Source: Tetrastigma voinierianum (Eukaryota > Streptophyta > Magnoliopsida > Vitales > Vitaceae). From it: DNA of 64,000 bases. Under the pieces are notes generated by a model, which was not told the origin of the DNA, ran no database searches, and saw only the letters and a program-made list of their open reading frames with translations. Position numbers and translations under genes: made by a program. Numbering within the stretch: position 1 is the first letter of the stretch; every line of letters begins with the position of its first letter. The DNA lies in NCBI GenBank assembly GCA_016808115.1, contig JAEQBH010001151.1:248001-312000 (forward strand), in the 5' to 3' direction. This document shows, piece after piece, positions 11,500 through 23,594 of this stretch.

Positions 11500-12115
11500 A
11501 GAAGGTAGAGGCGATCAGCGAAGAGGTCGATAAACTCCTCAGGCAGGAGCTATCAGTAGATTATCTCATTGGTTGACTAATGGTTCTCGTCGAGAAGGAA
11601 AATGTGGAAATGTGACTGCGCATTGACTTCAGATATTAGCGGGCAGAAGATAACTTTCCACGCGCCACTGGATCGACTTCATAATTGGGCGTATTACTGG
11701 CAGTGAGCTCCTCAGCTTCATGGACACTTTCTCAGGTTATAATCATATCGGAATGGGCCAGTGACCCGAAGACCTCATTTGTGACCAGAGACGGGACGTC
11801 TTTGCTATCGGATGATGCCTTTTGGGTTGAAGAGCGGTGGGACCTACATCAAGGTTGGTAAATAGAGATGTTCGAACGTTGGAGCATCCATTGGAAGTAT
11901 ACATAGGCGACATGCTTGTGAAGTCGGTCGAGTAGAGCTCACGTAGACCACCTGGCCCCGAGATCGTTCCGAGGTCTTGAAGGGTTCTGAAGATGAAGTT
12001 AAACCCAAAAAAGTGTGCTTTCAGAGTCTCTGTAGGGAAGTTCTTGGGTTTCATAGTCAACAGCCACGGAATAAAGGCAAATCCAGAAAGATAAAAGTCG
12101 TGCTTGACATGCAAC
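11500..12115 (+). pseudogene. Element A reverse transcriptase
   Basis: Copies RNA to DNA in the Ty3/gypsy cycle. Fragments in order align to B: a LVEKEN block near 11590, LLSFMDTFSGYNHI at about 11700-11750, KTSFVTRDG, MMPFGLKSGGTYI at about 11812-11850, VYIGDMLVKS at about 11898, and LNPKKCAFRVSVGKFLGFIVNSHGI at about 12000-12070. The YxDD catalytic box reads YIGD: the first catalytic Asp is Gly. Multiple stops are present, and there is no continuous frame. Confidence 0.82.
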
Positions 12116-12209
12116 CACCCTCAAACACTTAAGAAATTCAAATCTAATCGGAATAGGTACAACGTTGAGTTGCTTTGTGTCGGATCGGTGACAAGAGTTA
12201 AACTTTCTT

Positions 12210-12700
12210 TGAGTTCACGAAAAAGGCTAGGGATGCGGCTGCGAAGAGGCATTCATTGGCCCAAAACCTCGCAAAGCTCCCCCCTTATTATGGTAAGCCC
12301 CTTCGAGGAGGAACTCCTTACGCTCTACTTAGCCGTTTCTAATTTCTCGACTAGTGCCGCTCTGGTTAGAAAGCGAGATAAAGCGTAGCAGCCGGTCTAT
12401 TACTGCAGTCGAGCTCTGGGAGTTGAAGAGGAAAGGTATTCGAAGATGGAGAAGCTAGTCCTAGCATTGGTGACCCTTTACCCAGACTTGACCACTTCCA
12501 AGCTCACGCGAATTTGATTTAAACGGAACGCAATGAAGCGAATCACTACGTAAACCGTAAACCTCGGGAATTTGGTAAAATAGGCCATAGAGTGAGTGAG
12601 TTCGACATCAGTGAAGCGAGAACAACGATCAGCGGATAGAAGTTTTGTAGATTTCATCATGGAATTCACCTCGTGAGCCTCTGAAACCACCCGTCAGCGT
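12210..12700 (+). pseudogene. Element A RNase H (first)
   Basis: Matches the Tat order after reverse transcriptase: EEELLTLYLAVSNFSTSAALVRKRDKA, then QPVYYCS and EERYSKMEKLVLALVTL (to about 12480), then fragments around 12580-12670 equivalent to B 41160-41250 (MSEFDI...FIMEFT). It degrades the RNA strand in the hybrid. Frameshifted. Confidence 0.7.
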
Positions 12701-12774
12701 CCAGGCCTCCCGTCAGAGGTTGTCAGTAGATGGGGCGCAATCTTCGACGGTGCGAGGTTTGATTCTGACTTCCC

Positions 12775-13110
12775 CAGATGGGATCGACTTGGAATATGCA
12801 CTCAAATTCTAGTTCTAGGCCTCTAATAACGAAGCCGAATATGAAGTTGTCATTATCGGGCTTAACCTCGCCCACTCTATGGAGGCTGATCAACTTGAAG
12901 TATGCAGCGATTCCCAGTTGGTGGTGAAGTAGATAGAAGATTCTTACGAAGCGAGGGGTGAAAAAATGATCCTTTACCTCAAAAAATTATCTGGCTTAAC
13001 AAAAAAATTCATACGGGTTCGGGTCGGATACGTCGAGAAGAGAAAATTCACGGGCGGATGCCACTGGCAAAGTTAAGCAGCGTGTCGCGGGAAGACTGGA
13101 TGGTGATACG
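12775..13110 (+). pseudogene. Element A second (archaeal-type) RNase H
   Basis: Reads ASNNEAEYEVVIIGLNLA (about 12816-12870), then QLEVCSDSQLVVK, EDSYEARGEKMILYLKKL. The NEAEY and DSQL boxes are those of the additional RNase H known only in Tat-lineage plant elements, and they place A and B in that lineage. It lies directly upstream of the C insertion at 13159. Confidence 0.75.
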
Positions 13111-13163
13111 ATCAGGCACCTCCAAGCCTTCGGTCGACATTAGCGTGAAGAAATTTCGATGAT

Positions 13164-14584
13164 TGATTGGTACCCACGAAAGTGCTATTTTGAACCTTTA
13201 TTTAAGATAGGTTTGATGCTTTTTGTGTACTAATCATAATGTCGCTTGATTGACACGTGTAGGTCCCTTTGGTACTAATGATTGTATTTGAGAATTTGTT
13301 TGTGGTAGTTTTTGCGGGTTTCATAAACCTATCTACCATATCGAAGCTAAGCATGCTCCAAGTTGGCGATTTATATTTTAGGGTTCGTATGATTTATATT
13401 CGATTACATGTAGGGAATGAAGGAATTGAAGATAAAACAAAGTGATCTTGTTTGGAGATATGCGGGGCTAGCGGGGAGAAAGACGAGGGAATTAAGCTAG
13501 AATGGCGAAATTTTCGCAGTCCTCAGTAGTACCATTTATCATAGTGCATTTTCGCTACATAGCGAGAATTCCTTATCTTTACTGAAATTTTGAGTAATAG
13601 TGAAACTTCTTGCTTCACGTTTTTTGGGTACAAGCGACCCCAGTTTTGGTTGAATTCCATTTCTACCACTCAACATGTCATTACATTTAGGATAGTTTGG
13701 TATTTTCACCTTTTTGTAAGGCTATATAAGCCATGTTATGAACAATTTGTAACCTAACTTTCATTGAAGCCATTTTCCATTACGGGCCCCTATTTTCGAC
13801 CCTCATTTGTTCTCTTCTCTCTCCTCTTTCTCTCATTTTCTTGGCAACCAAACACACCCTTTGAGGATGACAACTCAAAGGATGTTTGGCCAGCCCTCCC
13901 AAACCTTGAAGGAGGGTTGCTAGGTGGAGTGGATGAGGTTTGAGGTCTTCCTCTTGTTTTCCACCCGAAGCGAATCTCTTGGGTATTTATGTTTCAAACT
14001 TTCAAAACTAGGTTTAAAATTTATTTGATGTACTTTCTTTGGTCAATACTTGGCAAGCTTTTTAGGGTTGATGTATTCTTAATATTAGATACCTTGACAT
14101 CCATTAGTTGTCATTTATGAGCCATCAAGGGGTAAGGATTAAATGCTAGATTTCAAGCTGCGAGAACGGTTAATGCTTAGTAAAATGCTATGGTTGAAGA
14201 GGAAAGTACTAGAGTTTGGTTTTAAAAGTTAAACAAAGATCGGTTTTGGCAAATATTTATAGGTCATTTGCTTACTATCTCGAAATAACTTAGAGGACAC
14301 CTTTACAACCACATCATACGAAACTAGTGGCCCCGAGCTTCAAGGTCTTCTTTACAATTTATTTCAAATTACCTTCGAGTTAACATAGTGACAACAACCA
14401 CACTTTTTATACAAATCCGAAATCCAAACAAAAGCCTCACCATTTTGAATCATTATACAAATAATTTGTAGACGAAAACCCGTCTAGTGTTGATCTAGAG
14501 CCCTTTATCTTTGCGGTAGTTTCTTACGGTGGAGAACTAGGTATAAATTTTGTTGATCAGGAACCACTATTGTGGCATGAGATG
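13164..14584 (+). repeat. Element C 5' LTR
   Basis: Aligned over its length with 23595-25052 (shared blocks such as gattgacacgtgtagg, the TATA region, and the accttgaag...gagggttgctagg segment). It ends just before the primer-binding site. Confidence 0.88.
13723..13730 (+). promoter_or_regulatory. TATA box of C 5' LTR
   Basis: tatataag inside gtaaggctatataagccatg, identical in the 3' LTR (24259-24266). It is the likely start region for genomic RNA of C. Confidence 0.65.
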
Positions 14585-14586
14585 AA

Positions 14587-14604
14587 TGGCGCCGTTGCTA
14601 GGGA
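14587..14604 (+). other. Primer-binding site of element C
   Basis: tggcgccgttgctaggga matches the well-known tggcgccgttgccgggga primer-binding motif of Athila and related plant elements except near its 3' part. It begins two bases after the LTR. Confidence 0.85.
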
Positions 14605-14928
14605 TGGTGCCAAACTACAGATGATGTGTTGATGAGTACTTGTAATCCTCGTTACAAGTATTGGTGACCTTTTAAACCTTTTTGAATTTCGTTGTTTAGA
14701 ATTTCAAGTTCTTTTACTCGACAATCACTAAAAATTTGTTTTTATCTGACAGGTCATTTTTATTTTCAACTAACAGCCTTTTGTGAGTTGTTGTTCTTTG
14801 CTTTGTCTCTTTTTTGTTCCCGCGGGTGTTTATCGCGGCTCTTGGGATGAGATATATCGAATTAGATTGCAAAGAGTTAGTACACGATTAACGGGTTGTG
14901 AAATTCGATTATTACCACAGGTGAGCAA

Positions 14929-16500
14929 ATGGATCCTCTGCACGAAGAACAACAAAGAGTCGATTAAGGTGCACGATGAATCTACAACATATAGGTGTTC
15001 GATGAGGACCACACCCTCTAGAGTGAGTGCACGCTTCTGCGTCATGCGAAATCTGCTGATGATGTGGTAGTGAGACCTATCTGGTGCCACAGCTTCCCTT
15101 TTCATGGAATGGAGATGAAATCCATATATACATATCAGGAGTTCGGGGAAGTTTGCCTGACTTTCAAAGAGAAGGTGTATGCTGACATGGTGCTTAAGCT
15201 TAAAGCATTTCCATTAATGGCTGAAGAGACCAAGACGGAATTTGGCTCGGTCATGAAATTTAAGAACAAGTAAGAAATTAGGTCGAACTTCAAATTTGAG
15301 TTTTGAAGAAAATTTTGATTACAACGAAGACCCAGTAGTTTGAAGAGGCAAATCTACACTTACTCGGCCTATGATAATGAGAAGTTTTATCAGTGTTGGG
15401 AGAGGTTCATGGAGACCATCAGTGCATGTCCACACCATGGGTTTGATACATGGATGCTTGTGAATCATTTCTAGATGCTTGTGAATCATCTATGAAGCAA
15501 CTACTGGAAACCATGTGTGGAGGAGACTTCCTGAGCAAGCACCCAGATGAAGCCATGAACTTTTGAATATGTGTTGAAACCTCGAGGCTTGGGATGGTCG
15601 AATCGAAATTTGAAGAATAGAGGCCTTCGACCCACGAGGGGAGAGCATTTATGCGCTTCAGAGAACGGACATGTAAAGAAATAGTGACCACTTTGACCAG
15701 AAGGTTGGAGGGCTTAGTAATCGGCATGAAGTGCAAGCGTGAATGAATTACTGCATCTCGCCCCGGCTGTTTTAATTGTCGGTCAGTAGCCATCCTGGGA
15801 GCAACGTCCATTAGTTCGGCCGATTGAGGGACTTATCTGAGTATAGCCCGTGTCTTGGTCAATAAACCACTATAAATGCTCCTTAAGGCCTTTTATAACC
15901 CATTTGGAGGAATCATCAGAACTTTATCATGGAAGGCTAAAACCCCACAATATGCTCACGAGAACCTGGCAAATGATTTAGCTCCGCCCTCGGCTTACAA
16001 CAACGCGACCTCCACCTTCTTCTCTGTTGAAGCGAAATGATTCACGAATTTAAGCAAGGTAGTTAGTACCTTTGTGGAGGAACAAAAATTGTTGTTGAAT
16101 ATTCAAACCCAGTCGAAAAATTGAGGCCAGTAGAAGCTCGCTCAGCAAAGAAAATCGACGGTATACATTCGAGAGATCTCGACAAATATGAAATGACTTG
16201 CAAAGTTCCATTTCGAGTTATCCCAACTAGCGGTAGGGTCTACGAAAAATTCCTTCGGACACAAATATGAGAGTCGCGAGATAGGCTCTGCCGATCCTGA
16301 TGCAGGGTGATGAAGTCAGTAGTGAGAAAGTGACTTTGAGAAGTGGTAAAGTGAGACCCGGCGGTCAGCACCAACGGCTCATGGTGGTTGAACCACCAGA
16401 GGAAGAACAACCAGTAGCAAGGGAAGAGGTGAAACACAGTGTACCCCCTCTCAGCTCCCACCAGGCACTTGAAAAGGAAAATTCGAGTTAACGAGCTGAA
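14929..16500 (+). pseudogene. Element C gag
   Basis: Starts at or near ATG 14929 (MDPL). Athila-type gag features follow: FHGMEM...YTYQEFGEVCLTFKEK (about 15100-15170), LKLKAFPL, then a second part near 15375-15560 reading EKFYQCWERFMETISACPHHGF and QLLETMCGGDFLSKHPDEAMNF. The linker to pol near 16330 reads KVTLRSGK, a strong Athila mark. A 21-bp-spaced tandem copy of gatgcttgtgaatcat (15453 and 15474) is a local duplication inside gag. Several stops interrupt the frame. Confidence 0.8.
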
Positions 16501-17080
16501 ATTTTAAGTATTCTGGCCAGTGAAGGTTAACATCCCTCTTCTCGATATGATCAAGCAAGTCCCGTATCTGAAATTTTTGAAGGACCTATGCACGGTGAAA
16601 AAGGCTTTAATGTGTAAAGGCCTTTTGACAAAGCAGTGAGTGCCATCATTGAGTGCAGACTCGCGTAGTATAAAGATCAGAGTTGTCTATGATCTCGTGA
16701 ACGCAGCGGCACTTGTGTGGAAAGGCACATTTACTAGATTTGAGATGAAGTGTAAATCTTGCCTTTTTCCATGCCCAGCCCGGTAGAAATTTAGCGAACT
16801 TAAGCCCAGCCATCCCCTGCATTGTCTGTGATGGGTCCGTAGTACCAAGGGGACGGTTGAGGATCGTTTGATTGGTGGACTAAATTCTACACCTAGCGAT
16901 TTTGTAGTGCTTAAATCTGAAGCCTTGAGTCGCGATAGGGAGCTAATCATGTGCCAATCATCTGGGAAGCTGCGTTTGCAGCCACTTCCAGTACGATCAT
17001 CCAATTATGAAATGGGGTTATGCAACTCACCACAGAACATGACTTTGGAACTCGTATCTCTTACTTGAGTAAAGCATAAT
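16500..17080 (+). pseudogene. Element C protease region
   Basis: Pieces in Athila order are VKVNIPLLDMIKQVPYLKFLKDLCTVK (16527-16610), then a decayed stretch where the catalytic Asp box would be, then FYTPSDFVVLKSEA (about 16885-16925). The family's active-site triplet is not readable. Numerous stops. Confidence 0.65.
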
Positions 17081-17289
17081 GCAGCCGGTGGAGGATGGCG
17101 GCGAAGAAGTCTACGCAATAGATCTGATTCTTGAAGAGCAGGCTATTAAAGCGGCAAGTGCAAGATGTGTTGCCCGAGGAGTTATGCGAGTGCCTTGTAG
17201 AGCAACGAGGAACCTCGATGCATGGGGCTTTTTGGTGCGAGTCTTCAGAGAAAAATGTGGAAATTCTACCACTTTGTTGTGAAGAGGAA

Positions 17290-18260
17290 AAGGAACACCT
17301 CGCGGTTGGATCTCAAGCCCACATATTTGGAATTAAAATATACATTTGGAAAACAGCAGTTTCGGTTGTAATATAAATCCTGCAGCAACTCCACGGGAAG
17401 ACAATCTGTTGCACCTCCCATCAGAGATGAACAAGCGGCTTTGGGGTGGAAAATTTCTATTTAAAATGCATCAACCCGACAATGCGCACGGCGTCATTTA
17501 TTTAGAAGAAGAGTGAGAGTTGTTGGCGGCCACGGAAGATTGAATCCTCATATGCGAGGAGTAGTTCGCGTGAAGTCTTGAAGTTCTTTGTAATGGGGTA
17601 TCATTTATCCATATCCAGATAGCACTTGGGTAAGTCAGCCCGGGTGGTGCCCGAAGTCGGGGGTGACCAACTGTAAAATGAAAAGGCGGTAGTTGTCTCG
17701 CCTTACCTGGATTGGAGGGTATGCATAGATTACGAGGGCTGTCTGATGAAAGATCACTTCCAGCTGCCTTCATTGATCGGCTTCTTGAGAGAGTTGGGCC
17801 TTTTGTTCTATTGCTTTTGGATGGGTGGTCGGGGTACTTTAGGATAGAGATCGCACCAGAAGATCAAGAAAAGACCACCTTTACTTGTCCATTTGGAACT
17901 TACGCTTACAGGAGGATGCCTTTTGGTCTTTGCAACGCCTCTGCCACCTTCCAGAGATGTATGCTTAGTATATTCAGCGATATGGTGGAGCGCATAATGG
18001 AAGTATACATGGATGACATCACTGTATATGGAGGTGATTTTGAAGAATGTCTGACTAATCTTGAAGTATCTGTGGGGTATTGAAAATGCAGTGCTTAACT
18101 AGAATCTTAGGTACATGGTGAACGAGGATTGTGCTAGGACATGTCATTTCAGTGGGGAATAAGTTGTGAAGGAAAAAATTGAACTTATTTTAGTGCCTTC
18201 TTCAACAAATGTAAGCAGGTTAGGAAATTCCTTGACATAGAGAGCACTACGGGAGATTTA
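17290..18260 (+). pseudogene. Element C reverse transcriptase
   Basis: Starts with the Athila lead-in DLKPTYLELKYTFGK (about 17310), then RRLNPHMRG (17530), YPYPDSTWV, VCIDYEG (about 17715), and an open stretch to 18083 reading LLLDGWSGYFRIEIAPEDQEKTTFTCPFGTYAYRRMPFGLCNASATFQRCM..., ending with the catalytic VYMDDITVYG, both aspartates present. This is the best-preserved enzyme core of C. Frameshifts occur before 17712 and after 18083. Confidence 0.88.
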
Positions 18261-18379
18261 TGAGGACTTTTAGAAGATTGCTAAGCGCACATAAGTGCTT
18301 CGAAAGATGCTAAATTTGCTTGGGATAGGGGCGTCGGAGAGCTTTGAAGAGTGAGGTCCCGTTTGACCCTTGCACGATA

Positions 18380-18780
18380 GTAGGGCACTGGTGCGGTTAC
18401 CTTTTGAGGTGATGTGTGATGCAAGTGATCTTGCTATTGGAGGCGGTTCTTGAGACAAGAGGTGGAAAACCTTATGTAGTCTATTATGCGAGCAAAACCT
18501 TGAATGAAACACCAGAAGGAACTACCTTCTTCACAGAGAAGAATTGTTTGAATTAGTGCATGCCTTAGACAAATTCGACATAGCGGTTGGGTGCGATATA
18601 GTCATTTTTATAGATCATTAAAGCTTTGAAATATCTCCCCAACAAGCAAAATGCTAAGGAAAGACTCATCAGATGGGTTCTTACGCTAGGAATTTGTTGC
18701 AAATTAAGAGCAAGGGAAAATGTTGTGGAACCATCTTTCTAGATTAACCATAGCGCAACCTCCTGCCCAATCAATGATGA
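18380..18780 (+). pseudogene. Element C RNase H
   Basis: Pieces are LPFEVMCDASDLAIGG (about 18390-18445), then YYASKTLNET (18480-18515), EKN.LELVHALDKFD, IDH.ALKYLPNKQNAKERLIRWVL (about 18610-18690). Catalytic Asp of CDASD is present. It is broken by shifts and stops. Confidence 0.8.
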
Positions 18781-18939
18781 ATTTCTGAAGAATCTCTAAT
18801 GCGGTTGGAGAATGCTCCACACAGTATCTCACATTGCCAATTTCTAACAACAAGGAGAAATTCCGATTGATTGGAAAGAAACAGATAGGAAGTATTTCTA
18901 AGCGAATCCATTCTATTATTGGGAAGAACCTTTCTTATT

Positions 18940-19870
18940 TAAATGCATGCGAGATCGGATAATTAGGAAGTGTGTGCTGAAGAAGAAGCAATGGGGAATT
19001 GTACTTGCCGTGAGTGCTGTGGTGGTCACTTTGCTTCAGGCAATGATGAAGGTCTTTGTAATCTGGTTTCTCTGGCCTTCTCTTTTTAAAGCTCACGAAT
19101 GTCTTAGAGTATGCGAAAGATGCTAAAGGCTCGAAATTGTCTCATAGTCATATGATGCCCCCAAGCCCGATTTTAGTAGTCGAGCTATTTGATGTTTGGG
19201 GCATCGTTTCATCAGACCTTTCCTATGTCTTATGGGCATACATACATATTGTGGGAGTGGTATGTATCTAAATGGGTTGAGGCAATCCCACCCTTAAAAA
19301 CCAGTGACCACGGGGTAGTGCTCAAATTCTTGAAGAAAACATATTTTCTCGGGTTTGGGGGTGCAAAAGCCATTATTATTAGTGATGGGGTTCACATACA
19401 TGGCAAACCTTTCAAAAACCTCATGGCTAAATATGGTGTTCAAATACGGAGTGGCTACCCCTTACCACCCTCGAAATAATGATGAATGAGTCTAGAGCTA
19501 TGGCGGGGATAAGAATTATTTCAATGAGAAGATGGTGACTGCTGTGGAAAAGACAGATACTGTTTGTGCATTACATTGTGGGCTTTTACACAGCTTTGAG
19601 ACAATTCTTGAGATGTCCCCTTCTCAGTTTGGTGTATGGAAGGCATGCCATCTTTACAGTTGATAAGTACAAGCATGGTGGGCGTCGAAATTTGAACATG
19701 GATTTAAAGTAGGGTCGGACTCGAAAGACTCCTTGATCTCGATGAGTTGGAGGGCTGAAATAGTGCCTACTTGAGCTGAGATGCAAGGAAGATAGAAAAA
19801 ATGGCATGATCGGATGATAACTACCATAGAATTTCAATCGGGGGATCGAGTCCTTTTGTATGATTCAAAC
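18940..19870 (+). pseudogene. Element C integrase
   Basis: The remnant zinc-binding part (about 18950-19140) contains an FLWPSLFK...CERC block. The catalytic core at 19185-19480 reads FDVWGI-region, SYGHTYIL, YVSKWVEAIPPLKTSDHGVVLKFLKK, IISDGVHIHGKPFKNLMAKYGVQ, holding the first two acidic residues' neighbourhoods; the Glu-containing part after 19470 is decayed. The tail near 19565-19640 reads TALRQFLRCPLLSLVYGRHAI, matching the TPF-RLVYGKACH block of Athila. Inserts cDNA into the host genome in intact relatives. Confidence 0.82.
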
Positions 19871-22310
19871 TCCATCTATTTAGAATGACTCAAATCGCGT
19901 TGAGCAGACCCGTTGCTCGTCCACGAGCATGCCAGATGGTTCGATTGACCTTCGGCGAAGACGAAAAATATTCAAGGTTAGCAGGCGTGAGTCAAGCCTA
20001 TCTTGTTAAGCCGTCTCTTGAGAAAGAGGAGGAGATTTCCCTCCTTGATCCTCCGTAATGAACATTCCGATAGCGAGTTGGTTTGGTCTGGCTGGGACCA
20101 GCGCATTTGAAATTTTGATTTCTTCTTGTTGATTTTGGTTATTTTATTTTTAGTATTTTTATTTATTTCGATTTTAATGAAACACTTTTGTTGAAATATT
20201 CAATTTAATATTTTATTTTTATTTATTATTTTGTTTTGTTTTTATTTTGGGGATAAATCTTGGGTGTAGGGTAAATTTTGCTATAATAGCGAAATCTTCG
20301 CCCCTACGGCTCTTCGGCTGCCTGGGGACCTTTCAAATGCCCAAATGCTCTATAAAAAGGCCACCCCCCCTCATTCTAAATCACACATCGACCAGGCCTC
20401 CCCTGCAGGAGCCTGCGTTTCTCCGCCATCTGCCCGGCTCCCTGCCTCTGCCTTGCGCACGCCGGAGGCGAGTCCCTACCCAGATTTGCGGGTCCGTGCG
20501 TGCCTCCTCTGGGGCTCACTGGCCAGAGCCACTGGCACCTCCCGCGCAGCCGGACCTTTGGCGGAGTCGCTTGTCGCGCCACATTTCAGCCACTGGCGCC
20601 ACAGCGGTCACGAGCCACACGCTGGCCATTGCTAGCCTTAGCTCCCTTCTGCTTGTCCAGAGCCGGCCCATTGGTTCGTACATGCGGAGGGCATCGGTCC
20701 GACGAGTTAGGGCAGTACCCACGCGTGATGGCACGAGGCACCTCGGGGCTGCCGGCGCTGCTCTTTGCTGGCTCGGGATGCGGAGGCACCTCCGCATTGA
20801 CTCTGATGCGGTTGTGATGTGAAGTCCGGCCATCTGCTGTATTCAAGGAGGCTCGGGGTTACGAGCCCCCCCGTCCGACGTCTGCCGGGTGGGACCTCGC
20901 CCCCTATATGTGTGGGTGCCCCGGAGGGCCCCGCCTTCCAAGCGGGCCCGGGGGAGTCTTTGCGTCCTAGGCCCGAGCCTTAACCTCCTCGAGAGCGCTT
21001 TCAGGTTCATCGCCTCGGTTATCCACAGGGTTCGGATCGGGCATCAGATGTTTAGTTGTGGCAGATACCCGAGGCGTGAATTATCGTGCGAGGACTTTCA
21101 CACGGGGTCTTGCATGATATCTGAAGCCTTGCGGTGGACCGCGGTTTAGAGATTCGATGCGGTTGGTCCAGAGGTATTCCCTGCTGCCGTTTATGTCTCC
21201 GAGGCAATTTTTCTATCCCTGGGTGTTACTTGAGTTTAATCATACTATGACATCTCGAAGTGTCGTCCGTCTGACTTGATTCGGCGTAGATGGCGATCTG
21301 GGGTTGCGTGCAGATATCACAGTTGCTTTAAGTGCATCGGTGGTGTAGCGAGCTCGCGAGATTATTTGCGATGGCCTCGGCCATCGCCTAGAGAGATGGT
21401 CGCTCTCCGCGAGATACCTGATCGGAGCTATACTTTTCGTCGGCTTCCCTCGGCGTGGATGCTCCTCCACGGACCATTAGCAGTCTGTCTGTTCCCCTTT
21501 ACTTGGCGTGTTATAAGCGTAGAAGGCTATTCTCGAGCTCTGTATCGGACTCCAAAGGTATTGGTTTCATCGTGGCTGGTTATGGCCCCTTTGCTTCACT
21601 TCGAGAGAAGGTCACCACGAGACTGGCTCGGTGGAGAGCTATTCGACTATTGATCTTAGAGGTTACTATGCCGTCTTGGGGCATGCAGGGTTCCCAGGAG
21701 CCACGTATGGGCGTCGGCGAGTTGTCCTCGAGATCTTTATCCGGGGAGCGGGACCACTGTCTATGCCACTTTCCTTTCTCTTACATCAGCAGGGGGAGGT
21801 CGAGGATGATTCTGAAGGACTGCCCGGGGGTGAGGCGACCAGGTCAGGTGGTGGAGGTGGAGAGGACTTCAATTTCGGATTCGTCCCCTTCAATTCCACC
21901 TCCTGCACTTTGAGGCTCCTCCACGGATTAACGGGCTAGTCCTCCCATGTCGAGAGCCACCGAACATCCTACCACTTGGGATTTATTGGGCTGTCGTGGA
22001 TCTTGTCAGCACACTTACTACTACTCACGCATCTTTAGCGGTGCCCGGCGACACTTGCGAGAGCGGATGGCTCGGCAGGGTTACTCGAGTCGGGTAAATA
22101 CTTCTTTGAGATCTACGAGCCACCTCGATCTCACAGGTCACGATGTGAGTCTATCTGACCACTACTCATGACGGTCGAATTTGTTTAATGACCTCTTTGG
22201 ATGTGCTCGTGGCGCGCGGCGGCCCGGATCCTGCATCTACTCCGCTGCAAAGTGAGGTGGTCACACTTCCCTTCTCTGGCTTTCTATCCATACCTGTGAG
22301 GACACGGTTA
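19870..22310 (+). other. Post-pol region of C (position of the env-like frame of Athila)
   Basis: In Athila elements this interval can hold an env-like frame. Here several overlapping frames (20247-20822, 21276-21653, 21455-21913, 21631-21939) are open, but none shows a recognisable domain, signal peptide or clear transmembrane segment, and the GC-rich composition alone favours long frames. A TATA-like tataaaaa at 20351 lies at the head of the GC-rich block. I cannot show a coding function. Confidence 0.4.
20351..20358 (+). promoter_or_regulatory. TATA-like element upstream of the post-pol frames of C
   Basis: ctctataaaaaggcc followed by a pyrimidine-rich tract and an A/C-rich segment. It could be a subgenomic promoter for the post-pol region. 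This is an inference from sequence form and place only. Confidence 0.3.
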
Positions 22311-22313
22311 TAC

Positions 22314-22330
22314 TTTGGTTGGGGGGAGAG
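22314..22330 (+). other. Internal polypurine tract of C
   Basis: tttggttggggggagag lies at the end of the post-pol frames, about 1.26 kb before the 3' LTR. Athila-group elements often have such a second tract, which may prime additional plus-strand DNA. Confidence 0.5.
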
Positions 22331-23594
22331 TAGCGTCGGGAGAGAATGGCATTTATAGTACTTATGTTTGGTTTGTTTTATCTTTATTTTGTTTAGTTTT
22401 ATCATTTGCTACTTGTCTTGTATAGGGTATTTTTATATGTATGTATTGTGATAGTAGGCGGAGTGGTTTATTTTGTTTAGCTATGTATAGTGTTTATCTA
22501 TGATAAGCTTGTACTAGCCCTTTTGGTTATATAAAAAGCATAGCGTGTTGCATTTCTACTTTTACTTATGATTTTTTATTTTACTTAACTTTTGTATTCT
22601 GCATGTGTTTAGCCTTGCAGTGTGTTGAACTTAAGCCTTTCCTAATGGTGTCAATATTAGAAGGGTCCTATGCCGAGTTAAGTGGATGACTAGTCAACTT
22701 CTTGTCGTATTTAGCTTTGTCTCTTCCACCTTTAGCTATCCACACCTTTGAGCACGTTAGGTCTGATGATAGGAGGGCAGAATCGGCACGAGCCCCTCTT
22801 CACGATGCAAACCCTTACCTAATGTCGTTTAATCCCTTGAATAGGTTGTGGACCCCCATGCATAGAAGGCCAATGTGTCTTCCCAAATAAAAGAAGAGAA
22901 AAAGAAAAAGAAAAAGAAAAGAAAAGAATTGAATCGCATTGCTTTGCCTTGGGCTTAGAGCACGGTCAAGGTGGGGTATATGGCGAAAGCCTTTAAAGCA
23001 GGTGCCACTAAACCTTCAGCGGTTGGTCGTGGAGCTTAGTGTTAAGCTACGGGTGGATGGGTGGAGTTTAGCGAGTTGTAAGGTCTTTGGGGCTGAAATC
23101 ATTAGTCCGGTGTGAAACCTATAGAGTTTGTGGTCGAAAGATCCTCGTAGTTTATGCCTAAACCCGGCTGGTTGGGGTCGTCGGTTAATCCACGTTATAC
23201 GGACTTTGGTGAAGTCGAACCCTCGACGCATTGCACCTACAATATGAATTGGAGTAATAAGGGGCATGTCACGATCTATTAGGTAGGTTAACATCTGAGG
23301 TTTAGTATTAGCTCGGTTGGGGGAGATACGAGTTTCGTGGTTATGATTGAAACACGATCGAGAACCGACCGTGGCTTTTGTAGAAGAGCACAGTTCATGC
23401 CTGGAGAGGCTTGTTGGTTAGTTAACCGCGGTATAGTTTTCATTCTTTCGAGATGGTTATTAGTTCGAGTTTCGTGATTGTCTTCCTTGGTATGCATTGC
23501 AGTACAAACCGCTGACCTCCACATGTTTTTGTTCTTTTGCTTGTTATTTATTTACGGCATTCTTGTGGGACTAGCAATGTATCGGGTTGGGGTG
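22331..23594 (+). other. 3' untranslated region of C
   Basis: No coding region is seen. It contains a purine microsatellite of gaaaaa-type units at about 22887-22927 and ends in the LTR-adjacent polypurine tract gggttggggtg (23584-23594). Confidence 0.6.

Noticed and set aside
20247..20822. 191-residue open frame in C
   Set aside because: Overlaps several equally open frames on both strands in GC-rich DNA, shows no domain, signal peptide or conserved pattern. Not called as a gene.
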